DNA of 58,880 nucleotides from Hyphococcus sp. (GCA_013002535.1 JABDJK010000039.1:1-58880); one strand, 5' to 3'; positions 1 to 8,277 are shown, counted from the first letter of the stretch. A program made the numbers and translations. Notes: generated from the sequence alone by a model not told the origin.

Positions 1-440
1 CTTCGCATGTGAGCGAAACGGTTTCAGCGGGTTCTAACTGGGTTTGGGCCGTGTTCTGATTGGCTTCTGACAGCGCGCCAGGCCGGAGTTTCGCGGTGAG
101 ATATCCTGGATCAATTGAGTTGCAACGCCGCCGGCAAATGCAGCGGCGTTAAACGCGAAGCCGCCTGTCAGATAATTGAAACCAGGCCCCGCGCTGTCGG
201 TGAAGAACTAAGCGCTAAGGCGTTGGCCGCGAAGATGGCGGCCAGTGACTTAGTCATGACGGGAATCTGCTTTTCAAACTTTCAATTACGATCGCGGGCG
301 TCAGCGCCGCTAAATTTCGAAACGGACTTATTTCTGAACAACTCATCGATTTGAGCGATCAGTTTTTGATCCATCCGTAAAGAGTGTTTTTAACCTAAAT
401 ATTCCCTGAGCGGATGAAAGGAATTGGGCGCCGGGCAAAG
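1..440. other. Left-end stretch with no supported gene
   Basis: I see no convincing gene here. Short open frames exist on both strands, but none combines a start codon, a ribosome binding site and a recognisable protein. A minus-strand frame at roughly 70-190 translates into a glycine- and alanine-rich stretch that looks protein-like. It has stops on both sides and no ATG, so it could be a decayed fragment or chance. Confidence 0.4.
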
Positions 441-474
441 AAAAACCGGCCTCTCGATCAAGAGGCCGGTTTTT
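441..474 (-). terminator. Rho-independent terminator after first VPLPA-CTERM gene
   Basis: A near-perfect hairpin has arms AAAAACCGGCCTCT and AGAGGCCGGTTTTT around a six-base loop. It lies 25 bases past the stop of the minus-strand gene ending at 500. The A/T flanks give a U-run on both strands, so it could also work bidirectionally. Confidence 0.85.
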
Positions 475-499
475 ACCGTGCGAATTGTTAAGAGTTCGT

Positions 500-1147
500 T
501 CAGACTGATTTCTGTTTTCTTGATGCAAAACCTAGTCCCGCAATGCCGGACAGCAAGAGCGGCAGCGCCGCCGGGATCGGCGTCTCAATGCTCTCAATAT
601 AAAACTGATCGCCGCCGTCGTCAGCAAAACCGAACCCAAATGCAACGACGCCGTTAATGCCGGCCGAAATCATGTCATGAACGAATGCAAAGGAATCCGT
701 TCCGATCAAAAGGCCGCTTTCTGTGACGATCGCCCAATTCAATAATGCAGTTGAATCATTGATCAGGTTGTGTGCGCCGTCGCGGAATGAGATCCCCTGG
801 AGTGGCAAGGCGCCATCGTCGAACGAAATGGCAATTACCTCTGGGTCGCCAGCGACATCTTCGTCGATAGAATCGTCAGAGCCGATTGCGCATTGTGGTT
901 GCGCCGCCATCGTCAATTCGCGGCAGACGCCAAGACCAGCTGGTTTGCCGCCAGATACGCCGTCAAAATACGGATTGTGAGTAGACGTAAATGTCATCGA
1001 TACGCCGTCAATGGTCAGCGACGTGCCCGATACAAAGCCTTCTTCACCGTTTGACGCTGCAAAACCAGCAAAACTGACGAGACCGGCATGCGCAGGAGCA
1101 AGAGCCATGGCGCTGGCGACAACCGCTGCTGTGAGTATTTTTTTCAT
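500..1147 (-). CDS. VPLPA-CTERM sorting domain protein, copy 1
   Basis: A 215-residue secreted protein of unknown function. Residues 1-21 form a signal peptide (MKKILTAAVV start, cleavage after AHA). The C-terminus is a VPLPA-CTERM-type sorting signal: TPIPAALPLLL, then a glycine-containing hydrophobic helix and a basic end (SRKQKSV). Proteins with this tail are normally processed by an exosortase and displayed or released outside the cell, but no exosortase lies in this window. The middle has two cysteines about 13 residues apart and many Asp/Gly residues, with no domain I recognise. The next gene (1312-1959) is a same-length tandem duplicate. The ribosome binding site context AAGGGGCTTCGGCC before the ATG is shared by both copies, so the duplication includes the leader. 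Confidence 0.85.
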   Translation of the reverse strand: MKKILTAAVVASAMALAPAHAGLVSFAGFAASNGEEGFVSGTSLTIDGVSMTFTSTHNPYFDGVSGGKPAGLGVCRELTMAAQPQCAIGSDDSIDEDVAGDPEVIAISFDDGALPLQGISFRDGAHNLINDSTALLNWAIVTESGLLIGTDSFAFVHDMISAGINGVVAFGFGFADDGGDQFYIESIETPIPAALPLLLSGIAGLGFASRKQKSV

Positions 1148-1252
1148 GGCCGAAGCCCCTTGTTTATTCCATATCAGGACTGCGACCGTCGCGATCCCGT
1201 TGGGGGCATAAAAGCAACGGCCATGCCATTAACCATGACCTCATTTTTAGAT

Positions 1253-1285
1253 AAAAAAACGGCCCCTCTCAGGACGGGGCCGTTT
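1253..1285 (-). terminator. Rho-independent terminator after second VPLPA-CTERM gene
   Basis: Arms AAACGGCCCC (1257-1266) and GGGGCCGTTT (1276-1285) pair perfectly. Read on the minus strand they are followed by a T-run. The hairpin lies 27 bases past the stop of the gene ending at 1312, so each paralogue appears to be its own transcription unit. Confidence 0.88.
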
Positions 1286-1311
1286 CAAAGTCAGAATTGG
1301 TATTTTTTAAA

Positions 1312-1959
1312 TTATGCAGTTTTTTTTCTGCGAGACGCGAAGCCGAGGCCTGCGATGCCAGATAGCAAGAGCGGCAGAGCGGCCGGGATAGGCGTTTCGA
1401 TAAATTCGATGTAGAATTGATCGCCGCCTTTGCTTGCGAAAGCAAATGTCAGTGACTCAACGCCGTTGATGCCGGCATTGATCAGGGCAAAAACGTTTGC
1501 GAATGTGTCAGTATCCGCCAAAACGCCGCTGTCTGTCACGATGCTGTAGACTAGGAAGTCCGTAGAATCATTGATCAGGTTATGCGCGCCGTCGCGGAAA
1601 GAAATTCCCTGAACTGGCAATGCGCCGTCATCGAATGTAATTGTGATCGACTCAGGATCGCCAGCGACATCCTCGTCAATTGAGTCGTCAGAACCGATAA
1701 CGCATTGCGGCTGCGCCGCCATTGTCAGATCGCGGCAAACACCGAGACCAGCAGGCTTACCGCCGGAGACGCCGTCGAAATATGGATTGTGGGTAGACGT
1801 AAAGGTCATCGATACGCCGTCAATGGTCAGCGACGTGCCTGATGCAAAGCCTTCTTCACCGTTTGATGCGGCAAAGCCAGCGAAGCTGACAAGTCCTGCT
1901 TGTGCGGGCGCAAAGGCCATGGCCCCGGCAACCGCAGCTGCTGTAAGTAGTTTTTTCAT
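1312..1959 (-). CDS. VPLPA-CTERM sorting domain protein, copy 2
   Basis: A 215-residue paralogue of the protein at 500-1147, with the same layout: signal peptide (MKKLLTAAAVAGAMA, cleavage near AQA), an Asp/Gly-rich body with two cysteines, then TPIPAALPLLL, a hydrophobic helix and a basic RRKKTA end. The frame extends to 2007, but the ATG at 1959 is preferred. It starts the signal peptide directly, matches the start and length of copy 1, and follows a GAGGGGGC ribosome binding site. Most differences between copies fall in residues 125-185, where the sequence after LINDST diverges; the N-terminal half is nearly identical. This suggests a recent duplication with local divergence. Function unknown; an extracellular matrix or surface role is inference from the sorting tail only. 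Confidence 0.85.
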   Translation of the reverse strand: MKKLLTAAAVAGAMAFAPAQAGLVSFAGFAASNGEEGFASGTSLTIDGVSMTFTSTHNPYFDGVSGGKPAGLGVCRDLTMAAQPQCVIGSDDSIDEDVAGDPESITITFDDGALPVQGISFRDGAHNLINDSTDFLVYSIVTDSGVLADTDTFANVFALINAGINGVESLTFAFASKGGDQFYIEFIETPIPAALPLLLSGIAGLGFASRRKKTA

Positions 1960-2161
1960 GGCCGAAGCCCCCTCTTGATACTCATTTACAATTGCTACGC
2001 CCTGCACAAACAGCGCGCACCCTCATAGCTCGCTTAACGAAATGTTAATGTCAACAAAAACCTATGGTTAATTGATATTTATACGGATGGTTATGGTTAA
2101 TTTTCCCCTGCTGGTTGATTCGCCCTGAAACAATTCTGGCGCAGGTTGAAATATCCCGTAA

Positions 2162-3379
2162 TCAGTATGCGGCGATTTCGACCGGATACCCGTTGTCGCG
2201 AAGCGACTGGATTATGCGATCGAGATGATCCTGGCCTTGCGTATCGAGCGTGACATCCATGCACGTCATTTTCGCCGGCAGGTCGGAGTAGGTTCGGTGG
2301 TGCCCGACATCGATTACGTTGCCGTCATTCTCCGCGATGATCGACGAGACCCGCACCAACTGACCCGGTTTGTCGAGTAGCTGAACGCGCAAACGCGCTA
2401 GCCGGCCATTGCGTGCGAGGTCGCGCATCAAGATCATGGACAACAACCGCGCATCAATATTGCCGCCGCAGATGACGAGGCCGACGGTTTTACCAGCAAA
2501 GCGTCCCGGGTCAGCGAGTATGGCTGCGAGGCCGGCCGCGCCGGCCCCCTCAGCGAGCAGCTTCTGTTCATTCATCAGGATGGAAAGCGCGCGCTCCAGA
2601 ATGCGCTCATCCACAAGGATTATATCGTCCACCAGATCCTTGACCATGCGCCGGGTCAGACTACCAGCTTCGCGCACCGCGATGCCTTCGGCGAGGGTGT
2701 TCCCGCCAATATCGCGCGCTCCGCCATCGACGGCGTTGACCATGGACGGGAAAAGCGCCGTCTGCACCCCGATAACTTCCGTCGCTGGCGTTTGCGACTT
2801 AAACGCGCGCGCCATACCGGAAATGAGGCCGCCGCCGCCGATGGGAATGATGGCGGCGTCAAACGCCGGGCCGTCTTCGATCATCTCAAGGGCGACGGTT
2901 CCTTGTCCCGCAATGACATCGCCATCGTCGAAAGGGTGTACAAAGAATAAACCGCGTTCGCCTTCCAATTGGTGCGCATGGGCGCTTGCTTCGTCAAAGT
3001 CTTCACCGAACAAAATAACTTCGGCGCCAAGCTCGCGGGTTTGACGCACTTTGATATCCGGCGTCGTTGTCGGCATAACGATGACAGCATTAATGCCGAG
3101 GGCGCGGGCGTGATAGGCGACGCCTTGCGCGTGATTGCCTGCAGAGGCGGCGATGACGCCAGCTTGCTTTTCACCGTCGGTGAGCAACGACAATTTGTTG
3201 AGGGCGCCGCGCTCTTTGAAGGCGCCGGTGAATTGCAAATTCTCAAGCTTCAGCCAGATCTCTGCGCCGGTGAGGTGGGAAAGTTTTCGCGCGCGCAAAA
3301 GGGGTGTTCTTGCGACATGGCCTTTCAGGCGTTCAGCCGCGGCTGCGATATCGTTGATTTCTGGCGCGTCACTGTTCAT
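2162..3379 (-). CDS. ilvA: Threonine ammonia-lyase (threonine dehydratase) with ACT domain
   Basis: A 405-residue PLP enzyme that deaminates L-threonine to 2-oxobutanoate, the first step of isoleucine synthesis. The fold-type II catalytic domain carries the PLP lysine at K55 in TGAFKERGA and the phosphate-binding loop GGGGLISG at 181-188. The SAGNHAQGVA motif lies near 79-88. The last 80 or so residues (from about 325) form a single ACT domain (LLDKPGQLVRV), which marks the medium-length form found in many bacteria rather than the roughly 515-residue E. coli IlvA with two regulatory repeats. Feedback control through the ACT domain is expected but not shown. It is divergent from the SelO gene, with 122 bases between the starts that must hold both promoters. 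A catabolic TdcB-like role cannot be excluded from sequence. Confidence 0.9.
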   Translation of the reverse strand: MNSDAPEINDIAAAAERLKGHVARTPLLRARKLSHLTGAEIWLKLENLQFTGAFKERGALNKLSLLTDGEKQAGVIAASAGNHAQGVAYHARALGINAVIVMPTTTPDIKVRQTRELGAEVILFGEDFDEASAHAHQLEGERGLFFVHPFDDGDVIAGQGTVALEMIEDGPAFDAAIIPIGGGGLISGMARAFKSQTPATEVIGVQTALFPSMVNAVDGGARDIGGNTLAEGIAVREAGSLTRRMVKDLVDDIILVDERILERALSILMNEQKLLAEGAGAAGLAAILADPGRFAGKTVGLVICGGNIDARLLSMILMRDLARNGRLARLRVQLLDKPGQLVRVSSIIAENDGNVIDVGHHRTYSDLPAKMTCMDVTLDTQGQDHLDRIIQSLRDNGYPVEIAAY

Positions 3380-3501
3380 TTGGGCTTTGACTCTCCAGCG
3401 CTTCTTTGTTGGGGCCGCATGACGTAAGGTTTTCCGGTATTATTTCGCAGATGCAGCAAAACGCCGGGTTTTGGCGTATTTTTACAAAAAGGTCCAGATT
3501 G

Positions 3502-4983
3502 ATGGCCGAAAATTATAAACCCGCGGTGGTTTTTGACGCACTCGGCCATAGTGGTGGGGACAAGCAAGGCGGCGACAGCGCCGGCGCGCCGTTCTATGAC
3601 ATTGTCGAGCCGGCGCAGTTTCCCGCCCATATTCTGCGTTACCGCAATGACCGCTGGGCGGCGCGCGTCGGCCTTGATGACTTGAATGACGAGGGGTGGA
3701 TTGCGGCGTTTGGCAAGTTCAAGCCGCTAATGCGCAACCTCCTGACGCCGCTCGCGATCCGATATCACGGGCACCAGTTTCGCAATTACAATCCGGAAAT
3801 CGGCGACGGGCGCGGCTTTTTGTTTGCCCAGTTGATGGATGATCAAGACCGCTTGCTCGACCTCGGCACGAAAGGGTCTGGTCAAACGCCATTCTCGCGG
3901 TTCGGCGACGGGCGGCTGACATTGAAAGGCGGCGTTCGCGAAATCTTAGCGACGGAAATGCTTGAAGCCCTCGGGGTTTATACGTCGAAGAGTTTCTCGC
4001 TGATCGAAACTGGCGAGGCGCTTGACAGAAATGACGAACCCTCGCCGACGCGGTCGTCAGTGCTAGTGCGCCTCTCTCATTCGCATATCCGGTTCGGCGT
4101 TTTCCAACGCCTCGCGTTTGAGGAGAATGACGAGGCCGTCAAAATGCTCGTCGATTATTGCGTTACGCATTTCTATCCTGAGTTTTCTGATCTCAGCGAT
4201 GCCGATAAACCGCTCGCCTTTTTTCGCGGCGTCGTTGCGCGGACGGCGCGCCTTGCAGCGCAATGGATGGCGGCGGGCTTTGTCCATGGTGTTCTGAATA
4301 CAGATAATATGAATGTCACGGGCGAAAGTTTCGATTATGGCCCGTGGCGATTTACGCCGACTGCGGACCCGAATTTTACTGCCGCGTATTTCGACCAGAC
4401 CGGACTTTACGCCTTTGGCCGCCAGGCGGAGGCCTGCGCCTGGAACCTTGCGCGTTTCGGCGGAACGCTCGCCCGCATTGCCGATGTCGACAGCCTGACC
4501 GCAGGATTGCAAGAATTCTCCGCCGCCTATGAAGACGCTATGGCCGAAGAATATTTCCGGCGGTTGGGGCTTGCGCGAACGGGCGAGGACGATTTCAAGT
4601 TTATCGGCGCAATTTTACAATGGCTGACCTCCTCCGGTGCGCCTTATGAGCAGTTTTTCTTTGACTGGTTTGGCGGGCGCGAATCCGAGGCGCGCGCTGC
4701 GGCGTCTCCTGCGGCGGAATTTTATGAAAGCGAGGAATTTGCGACGGTCAAGGGTCTGTTATTGACGCGTGATCCGGTGAAACCGGAACGGCTGTCCCAT
4801 GATTATTTCAAAGGAGAGGCGCCGTGTTCAATGTTGATCGACGAGGTTGAGGCGATTTGGGCGCCCATCGCCGACGCCGACGACTGGTCGGCGTTCGAGG
4901 CGAAACTGGAAGCGATCGCGGCCATGCGGGAGGCATACGGGTTTGACGCGTCAATCTACGCCACTACCGGTTTCCAAATTTGA
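3502..4983 (+). CDS. selO: SelO/YdiU-family protein adenylyltransferase (AMPylase pseudokinase)
   Basis: A 493-residue member of the SelO (YdiU) family. These proteins have a kinase fold with inverted ATP binding and transfer AMP to protein side chains; in E. coli the role is redox-linked. Family signatures seen are YHGHQF and GDGRGFLF near the N-terminus, TKGSGQTPFSRFGDGR, REILATEMLEALG, HSHIRFGVF and NTDNMNVTGESFDYGPW, which contains the metal-binding Asn/Asp residues. The open frame reaches back to 3406; the ATG at 3502 fits the family length (E. coli 478 residues) and has AAGG upstream. The sequence ends in TTGFQI, without the C-terminal Cys (Sec in animals) present in E. coli SelO. Confidence in the family is high; the substrate is unknown. 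Confidence 0.88.
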   Translation: MAENYKPAVVFDALGHSGGDKQGGDSAGAPFYDIVEPAQFPAHILRYRNDRWAARVGLDDLNDEGWIAAFGKFKPLMRNLLTPLAIRYHGHQFRNYNPEIGDGRGFLFAQLMDDQDRLLDLGTKGSGQTPFSRFGDGRLTLKGGVREILATEMLEALGVYTSKSFSLIETGEALDRNDEPSPTRSSVLVRLSHSHIRFGVFQRLAFEENDEAVKMLVDYCVTHFYPEFSDLSDADKPLAFFRGVVARTARLAAQWMAAGFVHGVLNTDNMNVTGESFDYGPWRFTPTADPNFTAAYFDQTGLYAFGRQAEACAWNLARFGGTLARIADVDSLTAGLQEFSAAYEDAMAEEYFRRLGLARTGEDDFKFIGAILQWLTSSGAPYEQFFFDWFGGRESEARAAASPAAEFYESEEFATVKGLLLTRDPVKPERLSHDYFKGEAPCSMLIDEVEAIWAPIADADDWSAFEAKLEAIAAMREAYGFDASIYATTGFQI

Positions 4984-5014
4984 TAATAGCGCCAACGCGC
5001 GCTGGGGGGTTGAT

Positions 5015-5161
5015 TTATCCGTCTGCGCGCGCCGCCGCCAATTTTGAAAACCCACGCCGTAGAATGTAGATGCTGGCAAGGCCCATATTAGCGGCCATGA
5101 AGCCGTATAGCACCATTTCCACCAGCGACACCCCTTGAAGCAAACTAATTGGCTCAATCAT
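5015..5161 (-). CDS. Possible small membrane protein (48 residues)
   Basis: A short frame starting at the ATG at 5161 encodes MIEPISLLQG, then a hydrophobic segment (about residues 12-36, VEMVLYGFMAANMGLAS) and a basic, alanine-rich end. This is the pattern of a one-helix membrane peptide. Upstream on the minus strand, AAAGGGCGCGAGA could serve as a weak ribosome binding site. The frame extends to a start at 5209, but the inner ATG gives the cleaner topology. No homologue is recognised, and the frame may be chance. Confidence 0.35.
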   Translation of the reverse strand: MIEPISLLQGVSLVEMVLYGFMAANMGLASIYILRRGFSKLAAARADG

Positions 5162-5419
5162 TCTCGCGCCCTTTCGAACTACCCGAGAGCGAAGAATGGC
5201 GCAAAGCATTTAAAAATTTTCCTAATATTTACAAGGGGTTGGTTACTGTCCTGGTAACCATTTAAGGCCGCGTAAAGACGCTGGAAACGCCCATTTGCGC
5301 CCGTTAATAGAGCGTTAACGATTGTTCCCTTCGCCGGCTTTTGCCGCTAACATTGATCTGTTACGCCCAAATTTCTTGACTTTGGGCGGGCGTCAGCTTG
5401 GGGAAATGGTGAGGGGCCG

Positions 5420-6703
5420 ATGACATCGGAAGTTGTGTTGATGAACCGCCAGTCGGTGGCGATGGCCGCAGATAGCGCGGTGACGATTTCCGGCGACCGC
5501 TATTTAAAAACGTATCAATCCGTAGACAAATTGTTTCCACTGGTCGACGGCCAGCCCGTCGCGGTGATGATCTATAACAATGCCGAGATCATGTCGACGC
5601 CCTGGGAGACGGTGATCTCGCTTTATCGCGAGCAAGCCCGCGGTCGCCCGCTGGAAACTGTCGCCGCCTACGCTGAAGACTTCATGGAATTCATCTCCGG
5701 CAATCCGGACTTGTTTCCCGCCGACCATCAGGATACAGAATTTTTTAAAGTTGTCGCCGTCGTCTACACGGTGCTCGCTGAAGAGTTCGACAATCAGGTC
5801 CGCCAGTTTGAACAATCGCGTCGCGGGTCCGTGCGCGACCATGTCTCGGCGATGTTTGAATATGTCGTTGGGCAAATGCATGCCGATTATCAGGTTTATC
5901 CGGATGGCAGCCCGCGCGGCGATCTTCCGTGCTTTCCGGGCGGCATGTCGGAGCAGGTCACGCGCCGTTACGGGGCTGAGATCGATCAGCTTTTGTCGAG
6001 CCTCCTTGCGTCATTGATGAACGAGTATCCGGGGCTTGCGGTTTCAGAGGATACGAAAGCCAAGCTGCGCGAGATCGGCCGCTTCGCCGTCACCAAAGAC
6101 GCGTTTTTTGAGCATTATACCGGCGTCGTGTTTGCTGGCTTTGGCAGTCGCGAGAAATTCCCGTCCATGCGGTCATACCTTACGTCGAGCGTTATCCTCG
6201 GCATATTGAAGCGCAAGCAGGATCGCAAAGCCGACATCAATGCCGATTCAGGGCCGGTGTTTCAGCCTTTCGCGCAAGACCGGATGATCCGAACGTTCCT
6301 TACCGGCATGGACCAGTATTTGCGCATGTTCCTTTATTCGGAGACCTTGAAGCTATCCCAAGGCCTTGTCACTGACATTGTCGGGCGCACGCCGAACCTA
6401 ACGGACGCCCAGAAAAACACGATCTTCAACGATTACAGCCAGAATAATCTGCGCGTAGCGCTTCAAGAATTTTTCCGGTCCATCGACGGCTATCAATATG
6501 CCGTTCACACAAAACCGATTTTGCGCGCGATCAACTCGCTGCCCAAGAAAGAGCTCGGTGAAACGGCGGCGTCGCTGATCAAACTGAATTCGTTCCAGCA
6601 AAAAGTGATGCATTCCGTTGAGACGGTGGGCGGGCCGATCGATGTTGCGGTGATTACTCGCAATGGCGGGCTTGAATGGACGCGTGAAGGTCCAGACCTT
6701 TAG
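5420..6703 (+). CDS. HslV/Anbu-like Ntn-hydrolase family protein with long C-terminal extension
   Basis: A 427-residue protein whose first 45 or so residues resemble proteasome-type peptidase subunits. After Met removal the N-terminus is Thr, as in HslV. Counting it as Thr1, AADSAVT places an Asp exactly at position 17, the conserved Asp17 of HslV and proteasome beta subunits. Lys36 in SVDKLFPL sits three residues past the canonical Lys33. These are the nucleophile, Asp and Lys of a Thr-type Ntn-hydrolase. The protein is much longer than HslV (about 175) or Anbu (about 245), so some 200 C-terminal residues are an extension without a domain I recognise. GAGGGG lies just upstream of the ATG. 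The next gene (6725) follows after about 20 bases and probably shares the transcript. Protease activity is inference; the family appears to be uncharacterised. Confidence 0.7.
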   Translation: MTSEVVLMNRQSVAMAADSAVTISGDRYLKTYQSVDKLFPLVDGQPVAVMIYNNAEIMSTPWETVISLYREQARGRPLETVAAYAEDFMEFISGNPDLFPADHQDTEFFKVVAVVYTVLAEEFDNQVRQFEQSRRGSVRDHVSAMFEYVVGQMHADYQVYPDGSPRGDLPCFPGGMSEQVTRRYGAEIDQLLSSLLASLMNEYPGLAVSEDTKAKLREIGRFAVTKDAFFEHYTGVVFAGFGSREKFPSMRSYLTSSVILGILKRKQDRKADINADSGPVFQPFAQDRMIRTFLTGMDQYLRMFLYSETLKLSQGLVTDIVGRTPNLTDAQKNTIFNDYSQNNLRVALQEFFRSIDGYQYAVHTKPILRAINSLPKKELGETAASLIKLNSFQQKVMHSVETVGGPIDVAVITRNGGLEWTREGPDL

Positions 6704-6723
6704 GGATTGGTGGAGTAAGGCGA

Positions 6724-7155
6724 ATGGCCGAAAGACTGAAACAGATTTGGGCGGGCTTTGAAGAAACGACCAGCCGGCGCCTCGCGGGCAAAGGTGTCGA
6801 TAATATCGTCGTGCCGGCGCGCGTAGATTACGCCGCTTGGGATGACGCATTCTTGCCGGAAGAATTCGAGGCGCCTTCGGACCGTGCGTTTGATGCGCTG
6901 CGCTCACAATTTTCAGCCAAGGGCCGCCGTAAAAACCGCCGCAAAAAGAATGCGCCCGATGAAGCGCTGCAGGAAAAAGGCCTTGGCGCGCCGTCCGAGA
7001 AAACATTTTCCGATGATGAATTAATTGCCGGTCTCCGCGCCACTGCCATGCGCACTGAGCGGCGCTATTCGGATTACGAGATGTTTCTTGAAACCGACGA
7101 AGGCAAGCAAGCGCTTAAGAAAAACAAACGCAAAAAACGCTTCGGCTTGTTTTAA
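6724..7155 (+). CDS. Conserved-looking hypothetical protein, operon partner of the Ntn-hydrolase
   Basis: A 143-residue protein I do not recognise. It begins 20 bases after the Ntn-hydrolase stop, with a good ribosome binding site (GGAGTAAGG). It has no signal peptide or membrane segment. Two strongly basic stretches occur: KGRRKNRRKK near residues 66-75 and KKNKRKKRFGLF at the extreme C-terminus. An acidic/aromatic part (AAWDDAFLPEEFE) precedes the first. The C-terminal hydrophobic end after a basic tail loosely recalls the C-terminal docking tail of HslU, but the resemblance is only a few residues. Co-transcription suggests a partner, substrate or adaptor of the upstream protein; this is inference from position. 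Confidence 0.6.
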   Translation: MAERLKQIWAGFEETTSRRLAGKGVDNIVVPARVDYAAWDDAFLPEEFEAPSDRAFDALRSQFSAKGRRKNRRKKNAPDEALQEKGLGAPSEKTFSDDELIAGLRATAMRTERRYSDYEMFLETDEGKQALKKNKRKKRFGLF

Positions 7156-7236
7156 CGGCGCGACATCGCGCGCGACTTGCCGCGTTTAATTGCAGTTGCC
7201 ATCTATCTCCCATCATCAAAGACGGGAGCCGATTTC

Positions 7237-7560
7237 ATGATTATCACGACCACTGACACACCGCCGGGCCGTGAGGCGGGCGACAGCCTCGGCGTTGTCG
7301 CCGGCGAAGCCATTATCGGCGTCAATATTTTCCGGGACCTCTTCGCAGGCGTAACCGATTTTCTCGGCGGGCGATCCAAGGGTTATCAAAAGGCGCTACG
7401 TGAGGCGCGCGAACACGCCATGCGCGACATGGCCGACGAAGCATCTGCGCTCGGCGCCGACGCTGTAATCGGCGTTGATATCGACTATGAAGCGATCGAC
7501 ACCCAGAAGGGCGCCATGCTCATGGTTTCGTGCAATGGAACCGCAGTTCGGTTGCGCTAG
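7237..7560 (+). CDS. YbjQ/UPF0145 family protein (putative heavy-metal-binding domain)
   Basis: A 107-residue protein, the same length as E. coli YbjQ. It has the family pattern: MIITTTDTPPGRE start, SLGVVAGEAIIGVNIFRD, GGRSKGYQKALREAREHAM, then ALGADAVIGVDIDYE. The fold is a small oligomeric alpha/beta domain; a metal role has been proposed for the family but not proven. The frame begins at 7177, but the ATG at 7237 follows GGGAG with good spacing and matches the family N-terminus. It lies 81 bases after the hypothetical gene ending at 7155 and could be on the same transcript. It converges with the cytochrome gene, with only three bases between the stops. Confidence 0.85.
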   Translation: MIITTTDTPPGREAGDSLGVVAGEAIIGVNIFRDLFAGVTDFLGGRSKGYQKALREAREHAMRDMADEASALGADAVIGVDIDYEAIDTQKGAMLMVSCNGTAVRLR

Positions 7561-7563
7561 GGC

Positions 7564-8277
7564 TTAATTGTCGTCGCCATTGACGGCGTCGCTGACAGCG
7601 TCGTCCTCGACAGCCTCTTCAATCGCTGCTGCGGTGTCTTCTGCGGCGTTCTCGGTGTCTTCCAGAATTTCCTCAGCCGATTCGACTTCCGCCTCGATAA
7701 CCGGCGCAACCGGTTCCGGATACGGCGCCGGGTTCGGCGACATCGATCCGAGGTAAGCCAAAAGGTCTGCGCGCTGATCGTCTTTCGGGAAGCGCTGCAC
7801 CATGGCCGTGCCGGGAATATATTCCTGTGAATTTTTTAGATAGGCGTCGAGGCGTTCATAGGACCAAACGCCTCCGTCATTGGCGAGAGCCGATGAATAG
7901 TTGAACCCTGGAACCGTACCGACCGTGCGGTTGACGATGTTGTAAAGGTTGGGGCCGGTGCCGTTGGCGCCGCCTTCTTCAAATGTGTGACATGATTTGC
8001 AGATGGCGGCCCGGCGTTCACCGCCAGCCACATTCGCGTTCGCCAGCGCTGTCCCGAGATCAAAAGCTTTCTCGCCATTGTCGCCGCCTGTCGCCGTGGT
8101 TTCCAGATCGACGCAGCAATAGGCGAGGTGCAATTCATCGTCTTCACCGCCGTGGTGCCCGCCGCCGAGAATCGCGCCGGCTATATGCGGCAAGCCAAAA
8201 ATCAGAAGCAATACGGTCAGCGCCGCGGCAGCAATCTTGTTGGAAAGCAGCGGATCTTTGTTGTCGTCGGCCTGCAT
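7564..8277 (-). CDS. Membrane-anchored cytochrome c (class I, CycM/c552-like)
   Basis: A 237-residue cytochrome. One membrane helix (about residues 13-38) anchors a periplasmic class I cytochrome c domain. Heme attachment is CKSCH at residues 93-97, and the Met ligand is in YIPGTAMVQRF. Conserved GTGPNLYNIVNR and a C-terminal LLAYLGSM helix complete the domain. The last 45 residues are a Glu/Ala/Asp-rich tail without structure I recognise. This build matches alphaproteobacterial cytochromes that pass electrons from the bc1 complex to the terminal oxidase; the partner is not visible here. An extra CC pair at residues 54-55 is not a heme motif. It diverges from the prephenate dehydratase gene across 242 bases in which I see no further gene. 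Confidence 0.88.
   Translation of the reverse strand: MQADDNKDPLLSNKIAAAALTVLLLIFGLPHIAGAILGGGHHGGEDDELHLAYCCVDLETTATGGDNGEKAFDLGTALANANVAGGERRAAICKSCHTFEEGGANGTGPNLYNIVNRTVGTVPGFNYSSALANDGGVWSYERLDAYLKNSQEYIPGTAMVQRFPKDDQRADLLAYLGSMSPNPAPYPEPVAPVIEAEVESAEEILEDTENAAEDTAAAIEEAVEDDAVSDAVNGDDN

Noticed and set aside
115-354. 79-codon plus-strand frame at the left end
   Set aside because: It has no ribosome binding site and no recognisable protein, and the composition looks like random GC-rich sequence.
1643-1978. Plus-strand frames antisense to the VPLPA-CTERM genes
   Set aside because: They occur in both copies only because the sense genes are duplicated; no start signals or recognisable domains.
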